A DNA stretch of 64,000 nt from Bradyrhizobium arachidis (GCF_015291705.1 NZ_CP030050.1:2356001-2420000); one strand, 5' to 3'; positions 1-9,211 are shown, numbered from the stretch's first letter. Notes: generated from the sequence alone by a model not told the origin. Numbers and translations are program-made.

Positions 1-2214
1 GATGCGTTGCGTCCAGACTGCGCGACAGCCCTCACCGGGGCGGCCTCGAATTCGATTGCAAACAACCATCCCTATCTCGCAACCGCTCATTGCGTGCAAG
101 CCGGCATGGTACGGACCTACGACGTGCTGGCGCTGCCGACCTTATCGCGTTGGGCCGGTACGCTGGTCGGCGTCTATGTCAACGAGCGCGCTACAGAATA
201 CAATTTGATCGATGCAATCTTTTGCAAGACCGACGATGGCGTTATCTCGCTCTCAACCGTTCGCGATCCCGCAGGCAGGCCATTTGATTTTCAAGTTGTG
301 CACCACAATCAGGCAGCCGCAAGGCTCCTCGATGTGGAAGAGGGCAACCTGTTGTGGCAGCGCCTCGGCAATTCAGACCATCTGCTTTGTTCGGAAGAGG
401 TGATGGAGCGGTTGGGCGCCGCGGTCGCGAATGAATTCGGTGACGAGTTCGAGCTCGAATACGGTGATCAGAGCCTGCGCTTGCGCCTCAGTGCCTCCGG
501 AGACATCGTGTCCGTGGTCATTTCCGACGTTACGTCGTTCAAGCGCCGGGATGCCTCGTTCAGGTTGCTGTTCGACAGTAATCCGATGCCGATGTGGGCG
601 TTAGATGCCGAGACAATGGACTTCGTGAGGGTCAATGACGCGGCAGTGCTGCACTATGGCTATGCTCGCGAGACCTTCCTGCGAATGAAAGTTCAGGAGA
701 TCTGGCCAGACGACGAGCGGGTCAGCTATACGCGAGCGCTGCGAGAAGCGGGCGACATCTCTCAGTCTGAACATCCCTGGCGCCATGTCAGGGCTGATGG
801 CACTGAGATTTCTGCGCTGACCTTTGGGCGGCGCCTTATGATCGAGGGACGCGAGGGCTATCTGGTTGTGGTGGTCGACATCACCGAACGGCGCAAGGCC
901 GAGGCCCGCATCGCCCATATGGCACTTCACGACGGGTTGACCAACCTGGCCAACCGCGCACTCCACCAGAGGTGGCTCGCAGAGGCACTCGAAAGCGCTA
1001 ATGCAGTCGGCAACCGCGTCGCGGCGCTGTGTATCGACCTCGACCTCTTCAAGAACGTCAACGATTCGTTCGGCCACCTCATCGGCGATCGCCTGCTCGA
1101 GCAAGTGGCCGACCGGTTGCGGTCCAGGGTGGCCGGCAACAATCTGGCGGCACGGCTCGGCGGCGACGAATTTTCGATCATTCTCACGGATGATACCTCG
1201 CCGACGCATGTGAGCCAATTCGCGGGCGACCTGATCAGAACATTGAGTGCGCCATACGAGATTGACGATAACGAGGTCATTATCGGTGCCTCGGTCGGAA
1301 TCGCGCTGTCACCAGGCGACGGCGCGAGCAGCGCCGAGTTGATGCGTAACGCCGATATCGCGCTCTATCGCGCCAAAGAGGATGGCCGCGGAACGCATCG
1401 CTTTTTCGAGCGGGAGATGGATCAGCAGGTGCAGCGACGGCGCGAGATGGAGCTTGATTTGCGCCGCGCCTTTGCCAGCAGCGAGTTCGAGCTATACTAT
1501 CAGCCCCTGGTCGAGATCGCGAGCGACAAGATCTCAGGTTTTGAAGCGCTTCTGCGCTGGCCGCACCCAGGGAAGGGCATGATCTCGCCGGCCGAATTCA
1601 TTCCCCTTGCGGAAGAAATGGGGCTGATCGGGCCCCTCGGAGAATGGGTGCTGCGCGAAGCCTGTAAAGAGGCGGTAAAGTGGCCTTTAGAGATCAAGGT
1701 CGCGGTCAACCTGTCGCCGGTGCAATTCCGTAGCCGCAATCTGGTTCAGGTGGTGATTTCAGCGCTGGCGAATTCCGGCTTGGCCCCGAAGCGGCTCGAG
1801 CTTGAAATCACCGAATCGGTATTTTTGGCGGAGACGGAGGCAAACCTTGCGATCCTGCACCAGCTCCGCGAGCTCGGCGTCTCAATATCGCTGGATGACT
1901 TTGGAACGGGCTATTCGAGCCTCAGCTACTTGCGCAGCTTTCCCTTCGACAAGATCAAGATTGATCGCTCTTTTGTCAAGGATCTGGCGAAACGCTCCGA
2001 TTGCGGGGCCATCGTGCGGGCGATCTCGGGCCTCGGCCGGAGCCTCAACATCACGACGACAGCGGAAGGGGTGGAGACCACGGAGCAGCTCGATTGGCTT
2101 CGGGCCGAAGGTTGCAACGAGGTGCAAGGATTCTTGTTCAGCGGTGCCAGGCCGGCCGCCGAAGTGGAGCAGCTCTTGTTTCGCTTTGGCGCAATGGCGT
2201 CCAGGGCGGCGTGA
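1..2214 (+). CDS. PAS-GGDEF-EAL cyclic-di-GMP signalling protein, 5' end cut by window
   Basis: A bifunctional c-di-GMP turnover protein. The reading frame is open from the first base, so the true start lies upstream. In the visible 737 codons there is a PAS-like N-terminal part (about 75-180), a second clear PAS domain (about 185-295, ending in a VDITERR linker), a GGDEF domain with an intact GGDEF motif (in LGGDEFSIIL) and an EAL domain with FEALLRW, DDFGTG and EGVET all kept. Both diguanylate cyclase and phosphodiesterase chemistry are therefore possible. Which dominates cannot be told from sequence. No membrane helix is visible, so it is probably cytoplasmic unless the missing N-terminus carries one. 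It converges on the deacetylase gene downstream. Confidence 0.93.
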   Translation, partial: DALRPDCATALTGAASNSIANNHPYLATAHCVQAGMVRTYDVLALPTLSRWAGTLVGVYVNERATEYNLIDAIFCKTDDGVISLSTVRDPAGRPFDFQVVHHNQAAARLLDVEEGNLLWQRLGNSDHLLCSEEVMERLGAAVANEFGDEFELEYGDQSLRLRLSASGDIVSVVISDVTSFKRRDASFRLLFDSNPMPMWALDAETMDFVRVNDAAVLHYGYARETFLRMKVQEIWPDDERVSYTRALREAGDISQSEHPWRHVRADGTEISALTFGRRLMIEGREGYLVVVVDITERRKAEARIAHMALHDGLTNLANRALHQRWLAEALESANAVGNRVAALCIDLDLFKNVNDSFGHLIGDRLLEQVADRLRSRVAGNNLAARLGGDEFSIILTDDTSPTHVSQFAGDLIRTLSAPYEIDDNEVIIGASVGIALSPGDGASSAELMRNADIALYRAKEDGRGTHRFFEREMDQQVQRRREMELDLRRAFASSEFELYYQPLVEIASDKISGFEALLRWPHPGKGMISPAEFIPLAEEMGLIGPLGEWVLREACKEAVKWPLEIKVAVNLSPVQFRSRNLVQVVISALANSGLAPKRLELEITESVFLAETEANLAILHQLRELGVSISLDDFGTGYSSLSYLRSFPFDKIKIDRSFVKDLAKRSDCGAIVRAISGLGRSLNITTTAEGVETTEQLDWLRAEGCNEVQGFLFSGARPAAEVEQLLFRFGAMASRAA

Positions 2215-2338
2215 TCGCCATGCCGCAGGAACAGCTTCGTCACGTTGAGGCTTCGCAAATCGAACGAGATCAGGCCACGAGGTCGCCCGTAGCCGTCTCT
2301 GAACCCAGGAGGTGATCTCCGACACTTCTCGCGCGCCT

Positions 2339-3169
2339 TCACTGCGGGAAGGCGTGGTGCCAAGACGTCAATGGGGCTTCAGCGCTCTTGGCGGCAGCCG
2401 GCACCAGATGCACGATCCGATACCCGTTCTGATGCAGGTAGCGCAGGAACCCAGGCAGCATGGCCGCCGTCCGCGTCTGCGCATCATGCAGCAGAATGAT
2501 GCCCTTACGAGCGGCCTCGAGCCGCTCGATCAGGATTGTGAGCTCCTGCTCTGGAGTTATGTTCTCCCAATCGCTCGCCCAAAGGTCAGCGCCGAACACG
2601 ACAATTCCGCGCGCCAGCAAGAGATCGAGCGTCGCAGGTGTCGCGTCGAAGTAGGGGAACCGGAAGAACGGTGTCGAGGGCATTTTGGTGGACACACCGT
2701 CGAGCGCCATTTCGACGGCGGTGATACCGCGCTCGATGTCCTCTTTCGCCTGCTCGAACGAGATTTTCGACATCATCGGATGCGACCAGCTGTGGTGCGC
2801 TACGGTGTGGCCCTGGGCGGCCATACGCCGCACGAGCTCGGGAAATTCCGCCGAGGATCGGCCGACCAGAAAGAACGTGGCTCGCGCGCATTCCTGTGCG
2901 AGCGCAGCCAGCACCTTGTCCGTGTTGGGCGTCCGCGGTCCGTCATCGAAGGTGAGGACGACTTCATGGTCCGCCAGAGGAAGCGTCTCGGGAAAGTTCT
3001 TCAGCCCCACCCGCGGGAAGAGTGCGGCATCGACAGCGAGCACCCGCGCCGTGCCGAGCGCATCCCGCCGATTGCAGCTAGAGGCGTCTGTCACGGCAGT
3101 ACCGGCGAGCAACGCCAGCCCAGCGCAGCCGATGCGAAATGCTAATCTAGGCAGGCGCAACTTTGTCAT
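2339..3169 (-). CDS. Exported polysaccharide deacetylase (NodB homology domain)
   Basis: A carbohydrate esterase family 4 type protein of 276 residues that should remove N-acetyl groups from an amino-sugar polymer outside the cytoplasm. The N-terminus (LAFRIGCAGLALLAGTAVTDA) reads as a signal peptide. The NodB domain follows from about residue 65: TFDDGP carries the metal and base aspartates, HHSWSHP supplies the two metal histidines, and RFPYF is the third motif. The C-terminal ILLHDAQ is the usual last motif. It is too long at the N-terminus and lacks any nod context, so I do not call it NodB. Substrate unknown. It converges with the GGDEF-EAL gene. Confidence 0.88.
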   Translation of the reverse strand: MTKLRLPRLAFRIGCAGLALLAGTAVTDASSCNRRDALGTARVLAVDAALFPRVGLKNFPETLPLADHEVVLTFDDGPRTPNTDKVLAALAQECARATFFLVGRSSAEFPELVRRMAAQGHTVAHHSWSHPMMSKISFEQAKEDIERGITAVEMALDGVSTKMPSTPFFRFPYFDATPATLDLLLARGIVVFGADLWASDWENITPEQELTILIERLEAARKGIILLHDAQTRTAAMLPGFLRYLHQNGYRIVHLVPAAAKSAEAPLTSWHHAFPQ

Positions 3170-3400
3170 TGCGCTTGGCGCGACCTTGATTGGTGGTGAG
3201 CCCCGTGTTGTTCAGCAGACTATCTGATAGGCATCGCGGGATTTCGGCACATCGAGGCTGTGTCGTGCGCAAAAAGGTCGTCGAACGGCCGTTATCCGCT
3301 CGAACCGCTCCTGCTGCCTGCCTTTTGAGCTAGGGGTAGGCGGCTTGGCTCGGACAATGGCTGCAGTGCGCCACGCGTCTGCAGCACGCGCGGCCGCGTG

Positions 3401-3628
3401 TCAGCGGGTACGACGGCGCACCCGTTGGCTGTTCCGGGCATTCGAACTCTGATGATCTTCTGCCGCGACGTATATTTCCAGATCGGCTTGTGAGAGGCCG
3501 AGGCCTGGATAACACCCGAGCTGACGAGTGAGCCGCAGATGTCTCACGTGGCTCGTCGAGCAACGCAGCAGTTGAGCAGCTTCGCTTTCCGTCAACATCT
3601 GCGAGTTCGGTTTGATTCTGCGCTTCAT
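3401..3628 (-). CDS. Small HTH (MerR/excisionase-like) DNA-binding protein
   Basis: A 75-residue protein starting at the ATG on 3628. A longer frame reaches 3700, but the internal start places the HTH near the N-terminus as in its relatives. The segment LTESEAAQLLRCSTSHVRHL has the helix-turn-helix pattern of the excisionase/AlpA group (helix-turn-helix 17). The tail is Arg- and Gln-rich. Proteins of this kind are common in integrative elements, where they control excision or transcription. It sits at the left side of the AT-rich block, with no integrase beside it. Role inferred only from the HTH. Confidence 0.5.
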   Translation of the reverse strand: MKRRIKPNSQMLTESEAAQLLRCSTSHVRHLRLTRQLGCYPGLGLSQADLEIYVAAEDHQSSNARNSQRVRRRTR

Positions 3629-3920
3629 TGCGCGATTCAAACACGGTGCACCTTTGTGTGTCGATATAATTACTGACTCAATACGTGTTATACAAAACAA
3701 TACAACTTAAACGTTGACATGGCCGAATCGCATTTCCTATTGTCGGATGAGGTCCAGAAAACCTCGTACGGCAGGCGTAATCGTTTTTCCCCAAAGTCCG
3801 GAGTCCTCGCGCGTATGTCCAGTGGCGCAAGCCTAAAGGTGCGAGGGAGCGCCTGTCGTTGCTTATTTCTGGCTCCGGACGACTATCTCGATCCCAGAAA
3901 GATCGACGGAGAAAACGACG

Positions 3921-4139
3921 GTGAAAGCGGTAACAAAACAGAAGGCAGACAGAGCTTGCGCCAAAGAGTTGAAGATTTTGGCGGGGGTCGAAAAGGATCT
4001 TGAAAATGCACGCGGCTCCGGAGCGGTTGATGATGTCTTCCTGGGGCTTGAGGAAATCTACTCGATGCACATGCACACCAAGCATCAAAGCGTCCGAGCA
4101 AGATGCGAAGCCATCTTACGCCTGGATGCTGCCCCGTGA
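3921..4139 (+). CDS. Hypothetical small protein
   Basis: A 72-residue charged protein, GTG start, with a purine-rich stretch (CGGAGAAAACGAC) in front that can serve as ribosome binding site. The composition is protein-like (Lys/Ala/Glu-rich helix, then HMHTKH). I recognise no domain. Two overlapping antisense frames look like shadows. This is the only plausible gene in the stretch 3629-4437; the rest of that stretch shows nothing. Confidence 0.35.
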   Translation: MKAVTKQKADRACAKELKILAGVEKDLENARGSGAVDDVFLGLEEIYSMHMHTKHQSVRARCEAILRLDAAP

Positions 4140-4437
4140 GCGTGATCCGTCTGGGAGGTGCTGCGCCATGCGGGTGCTGCGGTCGCTATCCGTGCCGAAC
4201 TATGACCGCTTATCAGACTGAGCAGCGCTGGGCGAGGCATGAGTTCAGGCGCCGGCGACACGATCGCACCGAAATCGAACGGGCCATTCGGCGTTTGTCA
4301 CGCCTGGCAGGCTAGAAAAAATGGCGCTCTAGGCAGGTCAGATCGAAGTGTTGCTTGGCCCTTGGGAGGCGATCCGGTCGATCGACAAGGGCGCAAGCCG
4401 CTACTGCCACCAGCCCGGCCCGGAGGCCGCGCGGTGC

Positions 4438-4878
4438 TCAACCTCGGGCCTGCGCGGTCGTTGGCCCGGTTCTCAGACCGTCGCAATGTGCAAAGCTTGC
4501 AGTCTCAATCATCGATGAGCCGCCACCGTCAGTGCCTCGGATTGCCTGTAGAACAATCGTTTGTCGCGGAGTGAACGTGGCTTTGATGATCGGTATTGTT
4601 CGCTCGGGCTCGGCGCTGCCGCACATAAACACATCTAGCGCTGCGTAACTGCTTTCTGGCCAGGTATGAATACTGATGTGGCTTTCGGCTAGCAGCGCGA
4701 CACCAGTGACACCCCCGTGGGGCTCGAATTTGTGCAGATGCACATGCAGCAGTTTTGCTCCAGCCCGCAACGCAGCGTTGATCATCGTTTCTCTGATGCG
4801 ATCGGCGTCTTCCAAATGACGTGCTCCCCACAGATCGATCAGCAGGTGAGTGCCGTGGGACCGGCGGGCTTGGATCAT
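4438..4878 (-). CDS. speH: S-adenosylmethionine decarboxylase proenzyme (SpeH/SpeD type)
   Basis: A pyruvoyl-dependent enzyme that turns AdoMet into decarboxylated AdoMet, the aminopropyl donor. The protein is 146 residues from the ATG at 4878; an in-frame TTG at 4914 would add 12 residues. The N-terminal GTHLLIDLWG is the family start. LLAESHISIHTWPE contains the Glu-Ser self-cleavage site, whose Ser becomes the pyruvoyl group, and the catalytic His. DVFMCG matches the conserved Cys region. The C-terminus is about 20 residues longer than usual. No spermidine synthase lies nearby. Instead the gene is back to back with the peptide and radical-SAM operon, which suggests its product is used there rather than for general polyamine synthesis (inference). 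Confidence 0.9.
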   Translation of the reverse strand: MIQARRSHGTHLLIDLWGARHLEDADRIRETMINAALRAGAKLLHVHLHKFEPHGGVTGVALLAESHISIHTWPESSYAALDVFMCGSAEPERTIPIIKATFTPRQTIVLQAIRGTDGGGSSMIETASFAHCDGLRTGPTTAQARG

Positions 4879-5065
4879 CAGGGCAGACTCGCTGAAACGG
4901 TGGCGGGGTTGCAAGCCATAACCAGCGTCGCAACTTTATCCTGTGAATTTCCTAAAAGACAACTATCGCATTGATCTTCGTAAAGTCATCATGTGGACAA
5001 GGTACAATCAAGAGTAGTGACGGTTTTGTGAAACGTAATTCCCGCAGCGCAAAAGGAGAGCTTCG
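4879..5065 (+). promoter_or_regulatory. Divergent intergenic region between speH and the peptide gene
   Basis: About 190 bases with start codons leaving in both directions, so promoters for both must lie here. The right-hand side ends in a near-ideal ribosome binding site (AAAAGGAGAG, 5051-5060) six bases before the peptide ATG, much stronger than those of the downstream enzyme genes. That would give an excess of peptide over enzymes. I could not place -35/-10 boxes with confidence. Confidence 0.5.
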
Positions 5066-5248
5066 ATGTCCAAAAGCCCAGCCCCGCAAACATTGGCTCT
5101 TGAACTCACACCTGAGCAAAAGAAGCAATTGGAGGAATTCGCGAAAGCGACCGGCAGCAGGAAGCTGACAGCTAGCGCAGAGTTCGAGGCGCACGTGGAC
5201 ACCGGGAAGATCTCCCCGGCGACGTTCCTCGTTGGAAACGCCATTTAA
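5066..5248 (+). CDS. Candidate RiPP precursor peptide (60 residues)
   Basis: A 60-residue peptide directly ahead of a SPASM radical-SAM gene and behind the best ribosome binding site in the cluster. The first half is a charged, helix-forming leader-like segment (LELTPEQKKQLEEFAKATG). The second half, ending HVDTGKISPATFLVGNAI, is less charged and would be the core. It has no cysteine, so thioether or lasso-disulfide chemistry on Cys is excluded. Available side chains include Thr, Ser, Asn, Lys, His, Asp and two Phe. I find no Nif11, NHLP or PqqA signature. That this is a modified peptide is inferred from context; a small regulatory or structural protein is the alternative. Confidence 0.7.
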   Translation: MSKSPAPQTLALELTPEQKKQLEEFAKATGSRKLTASAEFEAHVDTGKISPATFLVGNAI

Positions 5249-5284
5249 AACGGCTTTACAGCCCTGTCAGCTCCGCAAGCGCGA

Positions 5285-6532
5285 GTGAAATTCATGCGCA
5301 AACGAACGCGGTCGCGCATCGAGGAATTCGGCTACACACTCGCGTTTGCGGACACTGGCGATATTGGTTTCTATTCAAAAGAGGCTGCCCCTCTGATCAA
5401 CGCAGAGGCGGAGCAGCAAGAGTTCGAACCCTTTAGATTAGATACGGTCCCGATTGGCGACAGCTTCCGTCTGTCAGCTCCGCTGATCGTGTGGTTCGAA
5501 ATCACGCGGTACTGCAATCTTCCGTGTCTGCACTGCTACGTGGAAGCCGGTCCGAAAAGAACAAACGAGCTGAGCACTTCCGAAATCTATGCGATACTTA
5601 ATCAGCTGAAGGCGAAGGGCGTCTTCTCGATCGTGTTCTGCGGAGGTGAGCCTTTTGCTCATCCCGATTTCATGTCCATCGTCAAATATGCTCACGATCT
5701 CGGCTTCGTCATTTCGATTGCTACCAACGGCACCTACCTCTCTCAATCGGTCATTGATGAAATTCCACGTGAGGAGTGCGTTGTCAGCGTGAGCCTGGAC
5801 GGGACCGAATCGCACAAGAAGATGCGGCATCTGTCAACTTATGAGGAAACGATCGAAAAGCTGAAACTACTCAAGAAGAACGGGATCCGCTCAGCCGTAA
5901 TGACGACTTTGACGAATTCCAATCTCGCTGAACTGGAGGAGATTTTCGAGTTCACTTCGCAGCAGGATCTGTTTTTCGGAGTGACGCCTTTTAGCCCTGT
6001 CGGGCGAGGAAAGCGGTTTCCCCATCTGACACCAGATGGCAATGTCGCACAAAGTGCCTCGCCTCTCTACTTTAGAAACTACCTCGATCGGATCGAAAAG
6101 ATGCAGAGGATTGGCCTTTGCGTTCAAAAGTTTCTGTCCTTCTCGTATAGGCTTTCGCACGCCATACAGCGGGAGTTTTGTGGCATCTCGCTCGCGTATA
6201 TTGCATCGGACGGCGAGGTTTACCCGTGCTCGGTCTGCATGTCCGCCAAGAAATACTCTGCAGGGACCTTGCGAGAAGCGAGCTTTGCCGAACTCTGGGA
6301 CACATCCTTCAAGGACATCAGGGCTGTATCCTTCAACGACTTCAAGGGTTGCGCCAGCTGCGACATTGGGAGCGCCAAACACGCTTGCGCTGGCAGATGC
6401 CCGGTTATGTCCGAGATCTACACCGGTGATCCATTGTTGTGCGGTGCGTCAGATTTCCTGAAGCAGGCCAATAGGTCAAACGGCGCGCGGATTGCAGCCC
6501 ATCTCCCGTCGGCTGAGACCGGCGATGGCTAG
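5285..6532 (+). CDS. Radical SAM/SPASM peptide-modifying enzyme
   Basis: A 415-residue radical-SAM enzyme (GTG 5285; an in-frame ATG at 5294 is also possible). Residues 1-65 form a small N-terminal domain that might help bind the peptide. CNLPCLHC gives the CX3CX2C cluster (C77, C81, C84), and FCGGEPF (119-124) is the SAM-binding loop. The C-terminal SPASM region carries C299, C315, C318, C356, C359, C368, C372 and C386, enough for two auxiliary iron-sulfur clusters, as in PqqE, MftC and sactisynthases. It starts 36 bases after the peptide gene and overlaps the next gene by 8 bases. Radical modification of the upstream peptide is the simplest reading; the bond made cannot be predicted. Confidence 0.88.
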   Translation: MKFMRKRTRSRIEEFGYTLAFADTGDIGFYSKEAAPLINAEAEQQEFEPFRLDTVPIGDSFRLSAPLIVWFEITRYCNLPCLHCYVEAGPKRTNELSTSEIYAILNQLKAKGVFSIVFCGGEPFAHPDFMSIVKYAHDLGFVISIATNGTYLSQSVIDEIPREECVVSVSLDGTESHKKMRHLSTYEETIEKLKLLKKNGIRSAVMTTLTNSNLAELEEIFEFTSQQDLFFGVTPFSPVGRGKRFPHLTPDGNVAQSASPLYFRNYLDRIEKMQRIGLCVQKFLSFSYRLSHAIQREFCGISLAYIASDGEVYPCSVCMSAKKYSAGTLREASFAELWDTSFKDIRAVSFNDFKGCASCDIGSAKHACAGRCPVMSEIYTGDPLLCGASDFLKQANRSNGARIAAHLPSAETGDG

Positions 6533-7631
6533 GCAGTCAATTGGGCTCCTGAAGGAGCGAGGAACGAGCGAGAGGCGGGTGCTCCTGCTGCCACACGAAA
6601 TCAAAACTTTGGTCCAGGATAGATACGATGTTATGGTCGAGGCCAAGGCTGCGGCATCGCTTGGAATATCCGACGAAGCCTACGCGGAGGCTGGGGCGCG
6701 CATCGTAACATCGCTCGAGGCATGGCAAGCTAATCTCGTCCTCAAGTATAAGGCCCCTCTACTCGAAGAATATAGATTCTTCCGCAAAGGGTCCCATCTG
6801 GCCGCATTCATGCACGCAGAGGGAAACCCTGCGCTGATGAAGGCACTAAAGACCTCGCAGCTCACCGCGTACGCTTTCGAATTTATTTCGCGCGCGGGCG
6901 CCTATCCGGCTTCGGTGTCGGATTCCGATATTGCCGGTCGGATGGCCGTGATCTATGCCGCGTACCATTTACAGTCTCATCTCGGCGGCCGAGGATTGCT
7001 GATGGGCGCAGCGCCGAACGGGCCTTTTCCTCGGGTGGTCATTATAGGCGCTGGAAATGTCGGGCGCGCAGCGGCGCAAACGGCGATCGCATTGGGCGCT
7101 CAGGTGACAATCTTCGTGCGCAACGCCACCAAGATAGCGCAAATTGAGCAGGAGTTCGGTAGGCGCGTGAGATGTCTGCTCAATCGCCGAGGTGTCCTGC
7201 GTGAGGAAGTCAAGAAGGCTGACGTACTGATCGGCGCAATCCTGATTTCCACCTTCGATACGCCCGCGATGGTGGACGAACGCATGGTGTCCACCATGAA
7301 ACCTGGGTCGGTGATCGTGGACGTCACTTGCGGCTACGGGAAGGGATACTTGCCGTCCTTTAAGAGCACAACAAGCCATCGCGCGCCAGCGCGGCTCATA
7401 AACAGCGTCTTGCACATCAAGATCGATCATCTGCCTGCATCGGTACCGGTAACAGCATCTAAAGCGACATCCGAGCGTGTGATCAGATATGTCCGCAAGT
7501 TGGCCGATGTCTGCTTGCGCGGCGGTCGGTCAAGAATGATCGAACGATGCATGATAGCCAAGGCCGGCGAGCTCGTTCATCCAGAGCTCATTCGGCATGA
7601 TGCCTTAGAAACGCGAATGCCAATCGCCTAA
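6525..7631 (+). CDS. Alanine dehydrogenase/PNT-family oxidoreductase with altered active site
   Basis: A 368-residue member of the alanine dehydrogenase / N5-(carboxyethyl)ornithine synthase family. The ATG at 6525 sits in an ATGGCTAG overlap with the upstream stop, so translation is coupled; an earlier in-frame ATG at 6492 is less likely. GLLKERGTSERRVLLLPHE is the N-terminal family motif. LKYKAP holds the substrate-binding lysine (near K74-K76), FMHAEG the conserved His (H97), and IGAGNVG (174-180) binds NAD(P). The loop that in alanine dehydrogenase carries the second catalytic Asp reads VDVTCGYG (265-272), so that Asp is replaced. I infer a different substrate, such as reductive amination or opine-like coupling on the pathway product, but this is unproven. 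Confidence 0.78.
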   Translation: MARQSIGLLKERGTSERRVLLLPHEIKTLVQDRYDVMVEAKAAASLGISDEAYAEAGARIVTSLEAWQANLVLKYKAPLLEEYRFFRKGSHLAAFMHAEGNPALMKALKTSQLTAYAFEFISRAGAYPASVSDSDIAGRMAVIYAAYHLQSHLGGRGLLMGAAPNGPFPRVVIIGAGNVGRAAAQTAIALGAQVTIFVRNATKIAQIEQEFGRRVRCLLNRRGVLREEVKKADVLIGAILISTFDTPAMVDERMVSTMKPGSVIVDVTCGYGKGYLPSFKSTTSHRAPARLINSVLHIKIDHLPASVPVTASKATSERVIRYVRKLADVCLRGGRSRMIERCMIAKAGELVHPELIRHDALETRMPIA

Positions 7632-7648
7632 ACGATGTGGAGTTCGGT

Positions 7649-9211
7649 ATGTTCTCGCAATTTGAGACGAGCCCTTCAAGGATCCATCCGGAGGTCCTGC
7701 GCTACTTCCTCTCCAAACAGAGCGAATTCGGGTGCACGAACGTCTTGCCTGGGCACCTTCCGAAGACCTCGCATTCAATCGAGATGGCTAAGAACGCGAT
7801 GACGCTCGACTTTGCGATATCCAAGGCCTATCGGATACCGTTCTATGCGACCTCAATTGAAAGGTTTGCCGGCGAGCGGCGATTGCCAGACGGTCAGTGC
7901 GGGTCCGTGAATCTGGATATGCCCGGCTGGTTTACGGCGGATTCGGCCTACTCGTCCCACCTCGATAGCATCCGGCGCGCGACCAGAGAGGAACTGATGA
8001 GCCGCGTGCGAAGCGCGTTGACGAACTGCATAGATTCTCTGCATCTTTTTTGTCCGAAGCAGTGCAATTTGGCGTGTTCGGGCTGCTATGCGTCCGCCGT
8101 TCCGATCGACAAGCACCCGTATATGGAAGAGCAGATAACCTCCTATTTCGATGGAGCAGCCGGCACCATCTCCCAAGCTCGCGCACTGGGAGCCAAGGTG
8201 ATACAGACATCGGGGGACGGTGAAGTAACTGTGTTCCCACGGTTCTTCGATCTGCTGGAGCTCGTCGCAGCATCCGGCATGCAATGGCTCATCTTCACTG
8301 CAGGATTGATATTTTCAAGCGAGGAAGCGGCTGCCGGTCATTGGCGAACATACGGCCGTTTTTCGAGCTCTCACATCCGTGAACAGATTGCTCGCAATAT
8401 TGAGCGCTTCTCTGCTGCCGGCGACAGCAAGCCGACTGTGCGCGCGTTCATCGCGCAGATCGAGGAATACAAGGATGTCTTGCAGATCTATCATTCCATT
8501 TGGAGCACATCGAGCCCCAATAATTCAAGCTGGCGCAATCCGAGAACCGGAGAATACGACTATCGTGAGGTCGTGCTTACTGATCACGCGCTGGAGCTGC
8601 CAACGAGCCTGCTGGACCTGATGGCGGTGTTCAAAGGGAACCATCGCAGCCGTTTCGGTATAGAGTTTCCCGTCAGCGATGCTTCCGCTCGAGATGTTCC
8701 TGCGTTAGCCACGTTTGTCGCTCACGAAGGCCTTCGGAGCTACTTCGAGCCTGTCATAAGGACGGGACGGGCTAGACGGGGAAGAATAGGCGGACAAAAG
8801 TCGTGGTCCTGCGAAAGTGAGGCCGTAGCTTCGCACGATGTGGACAAGCTGCTTGCAAGAAAGGAGTGCTCGTTTCGTTTCCTCCATCAGCCGATCGCGA
8901 AGTTCAGAGCTGGTGACGGATTCTTTGCCAGCCCAGGCACCGGTGTCGACTTGGACGATCTGGCAAGCCTGGGCGTGCTAGAAGGATTGAGTGTAGGTGA
9001 CAATCTGTTTGGTGCCATCCATTCGCCTTTGATAGTCAATGCCAACTACAATTACACGTCTGGTTGCAAATGCAATCACTTCTCAGAGCGTCTGTTGTTC
9101 GATAGAGCCAACCTCGCCGCTGAATGGCAGAACCTCGCTAACCTATCTTCAGCCGATATCACGGCCGCCGATCTCGTCAGTCGCTTGGGTGAGACGAGCA
9201 ATGAGCTCTAA
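7649..9211 (+). CDS. Second radical SAM enzyme, large, no clear SPASM domain
   Basis: A 520-residue protein from the ATG at 7649, which has GGAG six bases upstream; an in-frame GTG at 7637 is possible. The first 130 residues form an unrecognised domain. CNLACSGC (C139, C143, C146) is the radical-SAM cluster motif, followed by the TIM-barrel region with QTSGDGE as the SAM loop. The C-terminus lacks the SPASM cysteine spacing but ends with SGCKCNHF, which might bind a metal. It lies 17 bases after the dehydrogenase gene and overlaps the following methyltransferase by 11 bases, so it is part of the same operon. Substrate unknown; the peptide or an intermediate made from it is the obvious candidate. 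Confidence 0.82.
   Translation: MFSQFETSPSRIHPEVLRYFLSKQSEFGCTNVLPGHLPKTSHSIEMAKNAMTLDFAISKAYRIPFYATSIERFAGERRLPDGQCGSVNLDMPGWFTADSAYSSHLDSIRRATREELMSRVRSALTNCIDSLHLFCPKQCNLACSGCYASAVPIDKHPYMEEQITSYFDGAAGTISQARALGAKVIQTSGDGEVTVFPRFFDLLELVAASGMQWLIFTAGLIFSSEEAAAGHWRTYGRFSSSHIREQIARNIERFSAAGDSKPTVRAFIAQIEEYKDVLQIYHSIWSTSSPNNSSWRNPRTGEYDYREVVLTDHALELPTSLLDLMAVFKGNHRSRFGIEFPVSDASARDVPALATFVAHEGLRSYFEPVIRTGRARRGRIGGQKSWSCESEAVASHDVDKLLARKECSFRFLHQPIAKFRAGDGFFASPGTGVDLDDLASLGVLEGLSVGDNLFGAIHSPLIVNANYNYTSGCKCNHFSERLLFDRANLAAEWQNLANLSSADITAADLVSRLGETSNEL

Noticed and set aside
2339..3169. NodB (chitooligosaccharide deacetylase of Nod factor synthesis)
   Set aside because: The NodB homology domain is present, but the protein has a signal peptide and extra length, and there are no nod box or other nod genes.
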